Of a DNA stretch of 64,000 nt, positions 57,401 to 64,000 are shown piece after piece. The DNA lies in assembly GCA_030867875.1 (NCBI GenBank), contig JAOWCC010001368.1:1302001-1366000 (forward strand). The letters are read 5' to 3'. Under the pieces are notes generated by a model. It was not told where the DNA came from and did no database searches. It saw only the letters and a list, made by a program, of their open reading frames with translations. Position 1 is the stretch's first letter. Every line of letters starts with the position of its first letter. The DNA comes from Actinernus sp. WN-2022 (lineage: Eukaryota > Cnidaria > Anthozoa > Actiniaria > Actinernidae). A program made the translations under genes and the position numbers.

Positions 57401-59836
57401 AAAAAAAGATTGGCCAATTGCTTCTCATTGCCTATCATTCTTCTCCAGGGCCAGGTTGTTCAAAGCCCGATTAGTGTTAATCCTGGATTAACTCTGCACA
57501 GAACCTATTGGTTGTCACGGAAATTAACCCTGGATTAGCACTAATCGGGCTTTGAACAACCCGGCCCAGAACAATAACTCAGTGGAACAATCTCCACCAT
57601 CCTTTTCTTGCTGATGATTGCTTGCTACTAACATTTAAACAGAGTTGCCTCAGTGCAACACAAATCTCGACTTATCAGCTTGGTTATTTCGTTCTCATTT
57701 ATTATTATGTTTTGTGCAATTTAATTGTTTTCCTTTGCTGAGCCCCAGGTTGTACTCAGTAGCTGCATGTATATGTAGACGATATAGTACCTAGCATACA
57801 CAATTGATGAAAATCAATGATTGAAAAACCAATCGATGAAATTAGTTAATTGATATTGATTGGTATTGGACAATATTATTGATGACCAATCGATAGCCAA
57901 ACAAAAATATTACTATTGACTTTAGAGTCGATCACAATCAATACCAATCGATAGTTTGACGAGGCAATCAATGACAATTGATATGATTAAAAGTCACAAC
58001 TCATCAATTGCCCATCAATTTCCAATATAAATTTATTGACTGACACTGATTGACATTGATTGATAGTGATTGTTATCGATCATCGATTGCATACATCGGG
58101 TATAGTGATACTTACTGCCACATCATCCATTGTCATTAATGTGCCAACCAGAGATCCATTGGTGGCTTAACTACATACAGAATACCCCACAACTCTAGAA
58201 ATATCAGGGTAGCCTGGATACACAGTCGAAGTAAAGGACTGGGGAGGAGTGTTTATCAATAGCTATGCGGCTACATGGATACGCAGTGAAAATAAATTTA
58301 TTCAAACAGGCAGTAGGGGGGCTAATTTCTGCCCACTTGCAAAGTTAAGTTATCGTATACTACGTTACGAAAGTGCTATTCAGTTCCTAGCAAATATGAG
58401 CAGAATACTTTTTTCGTCTGCAAAATTATTTGTGGATAAATTAGTATTTACGTTGGTGAACTTCGATAAAGAAATATTCTCTTAACATGCTCGATTGTTC
58501 TACTGTTTCACTTCGTAATACAGCTTAGGTACTAGGCCCACTGCGTAGCCACTTCGTAATATAGCTTAGGTACTTATCCACGTAGCCGCATAGCCACTTC
58601 ATAATATAGCTGGAACGACTGCAGAATACCCCACCACAGCAAGCTGTATTGTAGAAATGTCAACGCGTCAACTTGTGTGGAATACACAATGAACATAGAG
58701 AGTTAAGAGAGTAATGTCGAATCAACGTGTCATTGCGTCAGTTTACGAGACTTACCAAAGTCTATTAGAACAGGGTGTAAACCAGAGTCGTTGGTTAAAA
58801 GGACATTATCTCCCCTGATATCATTATGAAGATAGTCCTTCTCATGAACATATAGTAAGGCATCAGTAGTTTCTTTGAAAATTCTGGTCCACTACTGTGC
58901 GTCTTTTAACAAGGAAGTTTTTGCAGCCTTAGTCAACGAGTAGACTGTGGTTGCTTGTAGAACGAAGGTAGTAATATATAGAGTGCACTTTATTCATCAT
59001 GTCAATGCGTCATCGCGTCAACGAGTAGACTGCGGTTGTTTGTAGAACGAAGGTAGTAATATATAGAGATAATTTTATTTCATTACTTCATTTCATTTTC
59101 AATTTCATTTATATGTTTGACCGTGACAACGCGTCAACGCGTCGACTGTCAACGTGTAAGGTAGATTACGTGGTTGGGTATTCTGCAGTCTAGCCATATA
59201 GCTTAGGTACTAGGCCCACTGCGTATCCGCGTAGCCACTTCGTAATATAGCTTAGGTACTTAAACCACTGTGTATCCGCGTAGCCACTTCGTATTATTCT
59301 TCGTTCTATAAAGAGTAGGGGGTGGGGTGGGGTAGTCTAGCAGTGCATGGTTTGGTACATTAGCATAATAATTGTAATGTTTATCAACACGAAGTATCGC
59401 TATACACAGTAATAGTGACAGTATAGTACGACACTATAGGCTATAGTAATATTTGTCTTTCGACTTTGCTTGATAATTGATTTGCAGGTATTTTGTGAAT
59501 TAGATATTGTTATCACGGCATTCATGTAAATCAATGTTATATTGTTGAATTTCCGTGTATAAATAAAGTTTTGATTTATTTTGATTGAGGGCAAAGGACT
59601 GCTTTCAATTTCATAACTCACTTCAAATAACTGGAATGCTTTGATGAGCTGAGATCGCAGTACGTTGATTACTTCTCCGTCTAGCTGGGCTGCGTCAAGC
59701 TGAAAGGACAGGCTATATCTTTAGCTATCTTATTTATTAATACTGCTGTTCAGGAAATTAAACATTACAAAGGTGTTCTTACCTGATTTACACGCAAAAC
59801 TCGCTGCTCACTCTTTTGCAATGCAGCGGCCGCCAT
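45464..59836 (-). CDS. PEX2: Peroxisome biogenesis factor PEX2 (RING E3 subunit of the peroxisomal import machinery)
   Basis: PEX2, with PEX10 and PEX12, forms the peroxisomal membrane ligase that monoubiquitinates the import receptor PEX5 for recycling. Exons, high to low: 59836-59783, 59699-59622, 57000-56938, 56813-56735, 56436-56315, 55871-55770, 52623-52561, 51091-51044; all GT/AG, phases consistent, 609 nt = 203 codons. The translation follows human PEX2 (305 residues) in order: Val-Leu-Arg-Val-Asn-Gln-Leu-Asp-Ala, Ile-Glu-Pro-Glu-Leu, Leu-Asn-Met-Arg-Tyr, Leu-Asn-Phe-Leu-Val-Phe-Leu-Gln-Lys-Gly-Lys, Leu-Leu-Glu-Arg-Ile-Leu-Gly-Ile-His, Phe-Glu-Tyr-Met-Thr-Arg-Glu-Leu-Leu-Trp-His-Gly-Phe-Ala. 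A probable last exon, 45560-45464, reads Ala-Asp-Pro-Thr-Phe-Pro-Cys-Pro-His-Cys-Gly and stops, fitting the last RING cysteines. The exon with the last membrane segment and first RING half was not found between 51044 and 45560. Most length is repeat-filled intron. Confidence 0.88.
45925..46085 (-). mobile_element. LINE 3' UTR with AATAAA and a TGTC microsatellite tail
   Basis: On the minus strand the sequence reads GTATACGACTCCAATAAACT, then ATTTCTGTCTGTCTGTC. A poly(A) signal followed by a short tandem tail is typical of CR1/L2-type LINE ends. No coding part is attached, so it is a very short 5'-truncated copy in the PEX2 3' intron. Confidence 0.5.
46124..46142. repeat. G homopolymer, about 19 bases
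   Basis: An uninterrupted run of G between CTCCGT and TACTAATG. Such runs are unstable and prone to sequencing error. Confidence 0.9.
46150..47990. other. PEX2 intron stretch with only degenerate repeats
   Basis: No gene is supported on either strand. At 47460-47540 a segment (ATAGACTACTCTGTAAACTG and CTGGTTATGGACTTCTG) is the reverse-complement relative of 45785-45860, so the two form a distant inverted pair. At 47550-47695 GGACAAG/TTGTCCG motifs repeat several times. The missing PEX2 exon may hide here, but I could not identify it. Confidence 0.45.
47998..48190 (+). mobile_element. tRNA-derived SINE, second family
   Basis: The head has box A GGTGGCGCAGTGGTTAAGTG and box B CCCAGGTTTGATTTCC (48004-48062), then a body with TGAGTTGAGTTTGTTGGT, TTATTCTCCGGGTACTCC and TCCTCAAAAACCAACCC. 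The body matches a SINE type I recall from cnidarians. A TTTATTTTATTTTATTATTA end and a C homopolymer follow. Confidence 0.7.
48302..48319. repeat. C homopolymer, about 18 bases
   Basis: A nearly uninterrupted C run after CTCC and before GGATTTC, just downstream of the SINE. It is an unstable tract. Confidence 0.85.
48422..50181. repeat. 110-bp satellite, 16 near-identical copies
   Basis: Units start TAACCTTGATACAGTAATAA at 48422 and every 110 bp to 50072; the last is cut after about 105 bp. Only a few sites vary: ACTGCAC or ACTACAC, CAGATA or CACATA, GAGCCC or GAGCCT, TACGCA or TACACA. Since 110 is not a multiple of three, the 62-codon frames that recur in each unit are artefacts of the repeat and not a protein. 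The unit has a palindrome GGGGGCTCCCC and a box-A-like TGGTGCAGTGG. It lies inside a PEX2 intron. Confidence 0.97.
50270..50690. repeat. About 70-bp degenerate tandem repeat, 6 copies
   Basis: The unit is GTGGAAGCAGAAAGAACAAT, AATTCCTAAGGGGGTAGGAG, GTTTTGTTAACAATATGG and TACAACATTAGA. Copies differ by small gaps and substitutions, more than in the neighbouring 110-bp array. One copy is split by the 40-bp insertion at 50323. Confidence 0.8.
50323..50362. mobile_element. 40-bp miniature insertion with 8-bp target duplication
   Basis: The 40-bp segment with ends TAGCCTGCGTC and GACGCAGGCT is flanked on both sides by CATTAGAG (50315-50322 and 50363-50370). Neighbouring tandem copies lack it and show the empty site. 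The 8-bp duplication fits hAT; the ends match the palindrome at 30386. Confidence 0.7.
50825..50985. repeat. MITE with CAGGGGCAGATACAGG ends
   Basis: CAGGGGCAGATACAGGATTT with a G run on the left pairs imperfectly with AACCCCTCCCCTGGATCCGC on the right. The 160-bp element type is widespread in animals. It lies in the PEX2 intron just downstream of exon 51091-51044. Confidence 0.6.
51240..52240. repeat. Composite palindromic satellite, array 2 (inverted to array 1)
   Basis: Two palindromic modules (about 51270-51510 and 51510-51745) with arms AAATTTGATGTTCTTAAAAC and loops GAGAACGAAGTTTGAGGGC or GAGAACGCAGTTCGAGGGC, then about five 95-bp units (TCCGCGGACGACAACTATCA, with GTCACGTGATCGC and GCCAATGAGCG). 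Orientation is opposite to 10180-12640. It sits in the PEX2 intron between exons 52623-52561 and 51091-51044. Confidence 0.85.
52795..54455 (+). mobile_element. LINE reverse transcriptase fragment split by a MITE
   Basis: The frame from about 52845 reads Leu-Asp-Trp-Val-Thr-Thr-Asn-Lys-Leu-Pro-Leu-Asn-Glu-Lys-Lys-Thr-Lys, the region after the reverse transcriptase active site. A shifted frame then gives Leu-Gly-Leu-Glu-Ile-Asp, and after the MITE at 53126-53662 the thumb continues (53720-54133: Met-Ile-Arg-Pro-Ile-Met-Asn-Tyr...) to a stop at 54131. The 3' UTR ends in a TTATTATTATTG tail. At least one frameshift and a stop exist apart from the MITE. It belongs to the CR1/L2/Jockey group and lies antisense in a PEX2 intron. 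Confidence 0.75.
53126..53662. mobile_element. TTAA-flanked foldback MITE inside the LINE
   Basis: Ends AGTGCAACTAACCCCTTTTG and CAAAAGGGGTTAGGTGCACT are inverted, and the arms extend about 170 bp. TTAA lies on both sides. Removing the element with one TTAA restores the LINE frame as Ile-Gly-Ile-Leu-Arg-Lys-Ile-Arg. An arm fragment recurs near 55715-55737 next to a PEX2 exon. TTAA targets suggest piggyBac- or Kolobok-type mobilisation. Confidence 0.88.
54740..55640. repeat. Long foldback element, about 900 bp
   Basis: Segments near 54750-55025 (AAAGAAATGTCTGCAACTTG, GATGACGTCAATAT, CAGGTCAATTCCTTCTACAG) recur inverted at 55390-55635 (AAGGAATTGACCTG, ATATTGACGTCGTC, GTCGCAGACATTTCTTTG). The loop holds GTGCGGCTTGTATGTGATAA-like sequence. 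It is non-coding and lies in the PEX2 intron. Confidence 0.7.
55985..56150. repeat. 30-bp tandem repeat, about 5 copies
   Basis: The unit is AACCAATCACAAGCAAGTAA then AAACACAATG. Each copy has a CCAAT motif. It lies between PEX2 exons 56436-56315 and 55871-55770. Confidence 0.88.
56664..56722. repeat. Hairpin with 18-bp arms
   Basis: CTCAGTCATTCGTGACAA and TTGTCACGAATGACTGAG are exact inverted repeats around a loop of about 22 bases. The left flank is a half copy of the 2937-3080 MITE arm. Confidence 0.75.
57448..57567. repeat. Palindromic MITE of 120 bp
   Basis: GGGCCAGGTTGTTCAAAGCC and CGATTAGTGTTAATCC pair with GGATTAGCACTAATCGGG and CTTTGAACAACCCGGCCC. A diverged arm occurs at 40267. 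It lies in PEX2 intron 2. Confidence 0.85.
57780..58095. repeat. ATTGAT-rich low-complexity region
   Basis: Dense, irregular repetition of ATTGAT, ATCGAT and CAATCAAT for about 300 bp in PEX2 intron 2. It has no coding value. It probably arose from slippage. Confidence 0.7.
58617..59190. mobile_element. TIR-bounded insert carrying a kinase exon
   Basis: The ends GACTGCAGAATACCC and GGGTATTCTGCAGTC are 15-bp perfect inverted repeats. Inside, a segment GCGTCAACGAGTAGACTG, with TGTAGAACGAAGGTAGTAAT after it, is present twice (about 58934 and 59017), and a protein kinase exon lies at 58891-58756. No transposase is seen. It looks like a non-autonomous transposon that has captured a host exon. Confidence 0.55.
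58756..58891 (-). pseudogene. Protein kinase catalytic-loop exon, isolated
   Basis: Acceptor CACAGTAG and donor GTAAGTC bound 136 nt. The translation holds Leu-His-Asn-Asp-Ile-Arg-Gly-Asp-Asn-Val-Leu-Leu (kinase catalytic loop, His-x-Asp-x4-Asn) and ends Leu-Ile-Asp-Phe-Gly, with the donor splitting the Gly codon of the Asp-Phe-Gly motif. Asn replaces the usual Arg of His-Arg-Asp, so it is a non-RD kinase. No flanking kinase exons were found, and it lies in PEX2 intron 2 on the same strand. It is either a captured fragment or one exon of a nested gene; the former is favoured. If spliced into PEX2 mRNA it would shift the frame, since 136 is not a multiple of three. Confidence 0.65.
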
Positions 59837-59845
59837 CTTGGACAG
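59820..59845 (-). promoter_or_regulatory. YY1-type element over the PEX2 start codon
   Basis: The minus strand reads CCAAGATGGCGGCCGC, matching the YY1 core AAGATGGCGGC, and the ATG of PEX2 is within it. In animal housekeeping genes YY1 sites often sit just downstream of transcription start over a short 5' UTR. Binding is inferred from sequence only. Confidence 0.5.
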
Positions 59846-60260
59846 CGCCCAGGCTCCCACAGGCAATATCAACTCGCAGAGGATACTGGGATTATTACTC
59901 GGGCTGCCTGTGGCAGCGCCGAGTCTTAAAATGCAAGTGGTTATTATTTATTTTTTTAATCAGTGTCAGACGGCTTCTGCGCATGCGTTAAAGGTCAAAT
60001 TCGAACCAATCAGATTGCACTATGCTGGTCACGCAAACAAAGGTTAGATTTCCTCAGGCGCGCTCAGATAAGAAAATTCAAAGCTCAGACTACTTCTACT
60101 TCTACTTCTACTTTATTGACTGATAAAACGGTATATCCGTATCACATCAGTATAAATAAAAAAATCCAAATTACAATAATAAAAAATAAATAAATTAAGT
60201 AACAATACTACAATTTATATTAAAAAATAATAATAATATAATAAAAAAATTAGGTTAAAA

Positions 60261-63200
60261 TCATTCCCCTAATTCAATAAAATGTTGGTTTACAGCGGTC
60301 TTAAATTTGTTAATGTCATTAATATTAGTTACAGTACCGGGAAGCTTATTCCACTCTCGAGTTGACCATGGGAAAAAGCTGTTACTATGTTGGTTACAAT
60401 TCGAATGAGGTCTTAAAAATAATAATGAGTTACCATTTCTTGAGGTACGAGGCACTGGGGTCAAATACGAGTCCTTCTCGATATCAATGCTTCCATGCAC
60501 AATACGGTGGAACATTGTCAATCGAGAGAGCCTCCTCCTACTCTCAAGAGATGGCCACTCTAACTCCTTTAACATATTTGTCACGACACCTGGTTCTCTA
60601 GAGTAATTATTAAAGCAAGACCTGGCAGCGGAACGTTGTATCATATCTAATTTGTACTTATCTTTTTGTAAGTATGGATACCACGCAGAATTTGCGTATT
60701 CTAGTTTAGGTCTAACTAGGCTACAATAAAGTTTGGATTTGCAAACTGCAGATGTATGTCTAAAGTTTCTCTTGATGACTCCGAGGGTTTGTTTAGCACT
60801 TGTAGTTACGTGTGAAATGTGATTGGCCCATTTTAGATCCTCGGAAAGTATAATGCCTAGGTATGAGTGATGGTGGACCCTATCTAATGTATTATGGTTC
60901 AAGGTGTATGGTGTACTGGTAACATTCTTTGTGGAAAAGCAAATCGTATAACATTTTTCCACATTGAATTGCATCTGCCAATCTTTTTCCCATTTAGACA
61001 AGGCATCTAAATCCCCCTGAAGATGTAAACTATCATCCGGGCCAGATATGATACGATACAACAGACAATCGTCTGCAAATAAACGTGTTGTTGATGAGAT
61101 GCAATGAGGTAGGTCATTAATGTATAAGAGGAATAACAGCGGTCCCAACACTGTGCCTTGTGGGACACCAGAAGTTACATCACGCTGACCAGAAGCGACA
61201 CCCTCCAAGGTCACTTTCTGTGTTCTCTGAGTAAGGAACACTCTAATCCAGGCCAGCATGTCACCTCTTATACCATAATGACCTAACTTATACAGCAATC
61301 TTTCGTGTGGTACCCGATCGAAAGCCTTGGAAAAATCCAATATAAAGGCATCAACCTGGTTACCATTATTAACTGCACTCACTAGGTCATGTAAAGCAAC
61401 TATAAGCTGGGTTTCGCAGTTCCTACGTTTACGAAAACCATGCTGGAAGTCAGTTAGGATATTATGATCTTCTAAGTGTTCCCAAATATGATGGCAAATA
61501 ACGTGTTCCAGGACTTTACAAGTTATGCATGTTAATGATATTGGCCTATAGTTACTCGCAAGTGATCTTTTGCCCTTTTTAAAGACTGGTGCTACATTTG
61601 CGGATTTCCAGTCATCTGGTAACTCACCCTGATCTAATGACTGCTGGAAAAGTTGTGTCAAAATAGGTGCTAGTTCAAATGATAGTTCTTTTAAGATGCG
61701 AGTGGGCAACTTATCAGGACCACCTGCCTTATTCACATTAAGTGAATCCAGCAGTTTTTGAGTACCTGTGGACGATATTGTTATTTGATTTATATCTGGG
61801 CAATATAAGTTAGATTCCAGGCTAGGCATGGAACTAATTACTTCCTTAGTAAATATTGAATGAAAATAATTATTGAGTAAATTCGCTTTACCAAGACTAT
61901 CTGAGACAGTAGCAGCATTTTGTTGTTGTAATGGGTGAACACCGATGCTGTCCTGTCTCTTAGCCTTGACAAAGCTCCAGAATTTCTTAGGCTGTTCGAA
62001 CATAGAGGCATCCAGTATAGTACTAATATAGTCCCAATATGACTTATTTAGTTTCTGCCTGTATACCTTCCTAGCATGTCTATACTTGGCTCTATCATGC
62101 TCTAATTGAGAGCGCTTCTGCACATTATATAGCCTTTGAACTTTCTTGCTAAGTTTCCTCAAGTTACGATTAAACCAAGGAAGGTTGTACCTAGTAGTTG
62201 TAAATTTACACGGGATGTATTTTTCCATAAGGGAAAGTAATTTAGCCTTAATAACATCCCAATTTCCTTGAACTGACCTTTCATGAAAATTGTTCAAAAA
62301 GGATAAACTAAAATCAGACAGCTCAGTTTTCATGTCTGAGAAATTTCCTTTAGAGTACAAGAATATTCTCCTCTTGGTTGGATGGGGTATCTTGGGTAAG
62401 ATTGAAGCCTCTACTTGTACTATGTCATGATCTCCAAATCCCGAGATTACATCCACAAAGCTGATAAGTGTAGGATTTGAGGTGAAAAACAAATCCAGGA
62501 TTTTATCGCCCCGAGTAGGATCTACTACGACCTGCTCCAGGTTATAGACACAGCACATATCTAACAGTTTTTGGCAGACAACAGTATACATGCTACCCTG
62601 TTTGATGGTGTTTGATTTCCAACAAATATCCCCACCAAGATTGAAATCACCACCAAGATATATTAGAGAGTTTCCTGATTTCTTCTGTAACTTGGAAAGG
62701 GAACAATCAAGTTCATTCAGGGCCTCGAGTGAACTGTTCGGATTATAGAAGGCCCCAAAATATGCATGTTTCCTATTAGCAAGACAAACTTTAACCCAAA
62801 TAGATTCACAGCCTGAGTGTAGTTCATCCAGTTCTTGACAGGTAAGATCTTTAACTGCTATTAAGACTCCTCCGTATCCATCGAACCTGTCTTTACGAAA
62901 GACAGAGTAGTTGGCAGGGAAGATTTCACAAGTTTTGATATCTGGGTTTAGCCAAGTCTCTGTTCCAATTATGACATCTGGTTTTTTGACATCTAGAAAA
63001 GCTTGAAATTCATTGAATTTGTTTTTAATACTCTGGAAGTTTATATTGTAGATCTTCAACTTGTGCTTACGTAATTTCTTGTTCTTATTCGCACTCACAG
63101 TAATAAGATCGTTCTCATTAGGATTAACAGTAGATTTTGGAGATGAAGTTAGTCTAGGAAGTACTTCAAATGAATTTGATGATTCCAGCGAAGACAATGA

Positions 63201-63683
63201 AATGTTAAGTAGGCTACCAGAATAATTAGGAATATTACAGTTCGGGCATAACCATAAGCAGGACGAGTTAGCCAAGGTTTCGTACTGAGAAGTACTCATT
63301 TGCATACATTTCACATGTTGCCAAGTATTACAAGAATCACACTGAATTCCTCGTTGGTTGGATCGTACAGGCTTCGTACATACTCCACATGGATGCTTCC
63401 AGTTAGGGCCAGGGTTTTCATTAATGTCGCCACAAAGTAGAAGAAGACTGCAAAGAAGACTTGCTCTAGGATTCGGATTCAAGATGGCGGCTCGTGTTCT
63501 CTTGTAACATGTGGATACGAAAGCTTCCTTTCCTGCGTCTAAGACAGTAGAAAACTTGATAGAGAAGCTTGAACTAAGTACACCAGGGTTCCGGCCCAGG
63601 TCTACAGAGTTTGTAGTAAGCTTGAACTGAATAAAAAGTGCAAAACATAACATAAATAGCGGAGCTTGAAATGCACCCGCCAT
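60261..63683 (-). CDS. LINE polyprotein: 2A-like motif, PHD finger, endonuclease, reverse transcriptase
   Basis: 1140 residues, uninterrupted, starting at an ATG in the context AGCAGGATGGCG. Residues 7-20 are hydrophobic and resemble a signal segment. Residues 85-93 read Gly-Asp-Ile-Asn-Glu-Asn-Pro-Gly-Pro, close to the 2A consensus. A PHD finger (C4HC3: Cys99, 102, 115, 118, His123, Cys126, 146, 149) follows. The AP-type endonuclease spans about 208-425, with Asn215, Glu242, Asp346 and Asn348 in Gly-Gly-Asp-Phe-Asn, and Asp418-His419. The reverse transcriptase spans about 690-970, with Leu-Asp-Phe-Ser-Lys-Ala-Phe (Asp783) and Phe-Ala-Asp-Asp (869-872), and is followed by the thumb and the C-terminal Trp-Asn-Lys-Leu-Pro segment. 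All catalytic residues are present, so the element may still be active. It makes its cDNA at a nicked genomic target. Confidence 0.95.
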   Translation of the reverse strand: MAGAFQAPLFMLCFALFIQFKLTTNSVDLGRNPGVLSSSFSIKFSTVLDAGKEAFVSTCYKRTRAAILNPNPRASLLCSLLLLCGDINENPGPNWKHPCGVCTKPVRSNQRGIQCDSCNTWQHVKCMQMSTSQYETLANSSCLWLCPNCNIPNYSGSLLNISLSSLESSNSFEVLPRLTSSPKSTVNPNENDLITVSANKNKKLRKHKLKIYNINFQSIKNKFNEFQAFLDVKKPDVIIGTETWLNPDIKTCEIFPANYSVFRKDRFDGYGGVLIAVKDLTCQELDELHSGCESIWVKVCLANRKHAYFGAFYNPNSSLEALNELDCSLSKLQKKSGNSLIYLGGDFNLGGDICWKSNTIKQGSMYTVVCQKLLDMCCVYNLEQVVVDPTRGDKILDLFFTSNPTLISFVDVISGFGDHDIVQVEASILPKIPHPTKRRIFLYSKGNFSDMKTELSDFSLSFLNNFHERSVQGNWDVIKAKLLSLMEKYIPCKFTTTRYNLPWFNRNLRKLSKKVQRLYNVQKRSQLEHDRAKYRHARKVYRQKLNKSYWDYISTILDASMFEQPKKFWSFVKAKRQDSIGVHPLQQQNAATVSDSLGKANLLNNYFHSIFTKEVISSMPSLESNLYCPDINQITISSTGTQKLLDSLNVNKAGGPDKLPTRILKELSFELAPILTQLFQQSLDQGELPDDWKSANVAPVFKKGKRSLASNYRPISLTCITCKVLEHVICHHIWEHLEDHNILTDFQHGFRKRRNCETQLIVALHDLVSAVNNGNQVDAFILDFSKAFDRVPHERLLYKLGHYGIRGDMLAWIRVFLTQRTQKVTLEGVASGQRDVTSGVPQGTVLGPLLFLLYINDLPHCISSTTRLFADDCLLYRIISGPDDSLHLQGDLDALSKWEKDWQMQFNVEKCYTICFSTKNVTSTPYTLNHNTLDRVHHHSYLGIILSEDLKWANHISHVTTSAKQTLGVIKRNFRHTSAVCKSKLYCSLVRPKLEYANSAWYPYLQKDKYKLDMIQRSAARSCFNNYSREPGVVTNMLKELEWPSLESRRRLSRLTMFHRIVHGSIDIEKDSYLTPVPRTSRNGNSLLFLRPHSNCNQHSNSFFPWSTREWNKLPGTVTNINDINKFKTAVNQHFIELGE
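63405..63431 (-). promoter_or_regulatory. 2A-like ribosome-skipping motif in the LINE ORF
   Basis: Codons 85-93 give Gly-Asp-Ile-Asn-Glu-Asn-Pro-Gly-Pro, preceded by a Leu/Cys-rich stretch typical of 2A upstream regions. The consensus is Asp-(Val/Ile)-Glu-x-Asn-Pro-Gly-Pro; here Asn is at the Glu position. If active, synthesis would separate a 92-residue leader with a signal-like segment from the PHD-EN-RT protein starting at Pro93. Confidence 0.6.
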
Positions 63684-63720
63684 CCTGCTTCTGACCGCTG
63701 ACCAAAATCACCTAAGAGAA

Positions 63721-64000
63721 CTGATCTCGTACCCTAGGCGAGACTAGGCGAGACTGAGGAGATATCAATTTCAAATAGTCATTGTCAGAAATCTATTCCA
63801 TCGTGGGCAATGATGCAATACAACCTAAATTTGGGTCAGGTCCATGTTTTACGACAGAATAACCAGAGTCTTTCTACTGGATTCGGAGAGCTCGAGACAT
63901 TATACAAGTCTGCTAATATGGGGAAAACTGAAACAAAAAATGAACTTTGACGGCAGAAACCCTCATATTTGAGCCAAGCGGAATATTTACATGATCCGCT
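63721..64000. other. Right-end flank of the LINE
   Basis: 280 bp with no gene supported. AGGCGAGACT occurs twice in tandem at about 63735-63757. No target duplication matching the LINE 3' end was found. Confidence 0.4.

Larger units (their letters stand above)
58510..59290. repeat. CCACTTCGTAATATAGCTTAGG tandem repeat, interrupted
   Basis: About 45-bp units with CCACTTCGTAATATAGC, TTAGGTACTAGGCCCACTG and CGTATCCGCGTAG occur at 58510-58616 and again at 59190-59290. Together they look like one array split by the TIR-bounded insert at 58617-59190. Confidence 0.65.
60090..63720 (-). mobile_element. Apparently full-length CR1/L2-type LINE
   Basis: The element holds one long ORF (63683-60261), a 5' leader of about 40 bp and a 3' UTR of about 170 bp ending in a GTAGAAGTAGAAGTAGAAG tail near 60092-60115. 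The short tandem tail in place of poly(A) fits CR1/L2 elements. The 5' limit is not fixed: no target duplication was found, and 63735-63760 has an AGGCGAGACT direct repeat. Its 3' end lies about 255 bp upstream of the PEX2 start codon on the same strand. Confidence 0.85.

Noticed and set aside
58115..58168. Possible extra exon near the kinase exon (Asn-Gly-Ser-Leu-Val-Gly-Thr...)
   Set aside because: It has plausible splice sites but no recognisable homology and does not continue the kinase after Asp-Phe-Gly; too weak to list.

Overview
The window is animal nuclear DNA, AT-rich, with intron-split genes, GT/AG splice sites and long introns packed with mobile elements. Gene content (a rootletin, a membrane RING-CH ligase, the peroxisomal RING protein PEX2) shows a ciliated metazoan. 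The repeat set (CR1/L2-type LINEs, a Penelope-like element, tRNA-headed SINEs, very many foldback MITEs) suggests an anthozoan cnidarian such as a coral or sea anemone. That placement is inference and was not checked by a search.

Layout. (1) 1-18335, minus strand: an 11-exon gene for a coiled-coil protein matching the C-terminal half of rootletin (CROCC). All splice phases agree and give 1011 codons before the left edge cuts it. A minisatellite repeats one of its splice donors, and its 10.3-kb first intron holds satellites, palindromes, a SINE and a LINE tail. (2) 18336-36282: repeat-rich spacer with MITEs, a LINE fragment and a nest of transposons inside an element with an 8-bp hAT-type target duplication. 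(3) 36283-43103, plus strand: a three-exon MARCH-family ligase of 407 residues. (4) 43104-45463: spacer with minisatellites. (5) 45464-59836, minus strand: PEX2, with eight contiguous 5' exons (203 codons) and a probable last exon. Its introns hold a 16-copy 110-bp satellite, a palindromic satellite, a LINE copy split by a TTAA-flanked MITE, and a TIR-bounded insert carrying a kinase exon. (6) 60090-63720, minus strand: an apparently intact LINE with one 1140-codon ORF (2A-like motif, PHD finger, endonuclease, reverse transcriptase), just upstream of PEX2.

The three host genes act separately: ciliary rootlet, membrane-protein ubiquitination and peroxisome import. No operon-like or defence-like cluster is visible. 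What is most unusual is repeat biology: exon-boundary minisatellites, nested and foldback transposons, ribozyme-like retroelement tails and a captured kinase exon. Many short open frames in the window are repeat shadows and are not listed.
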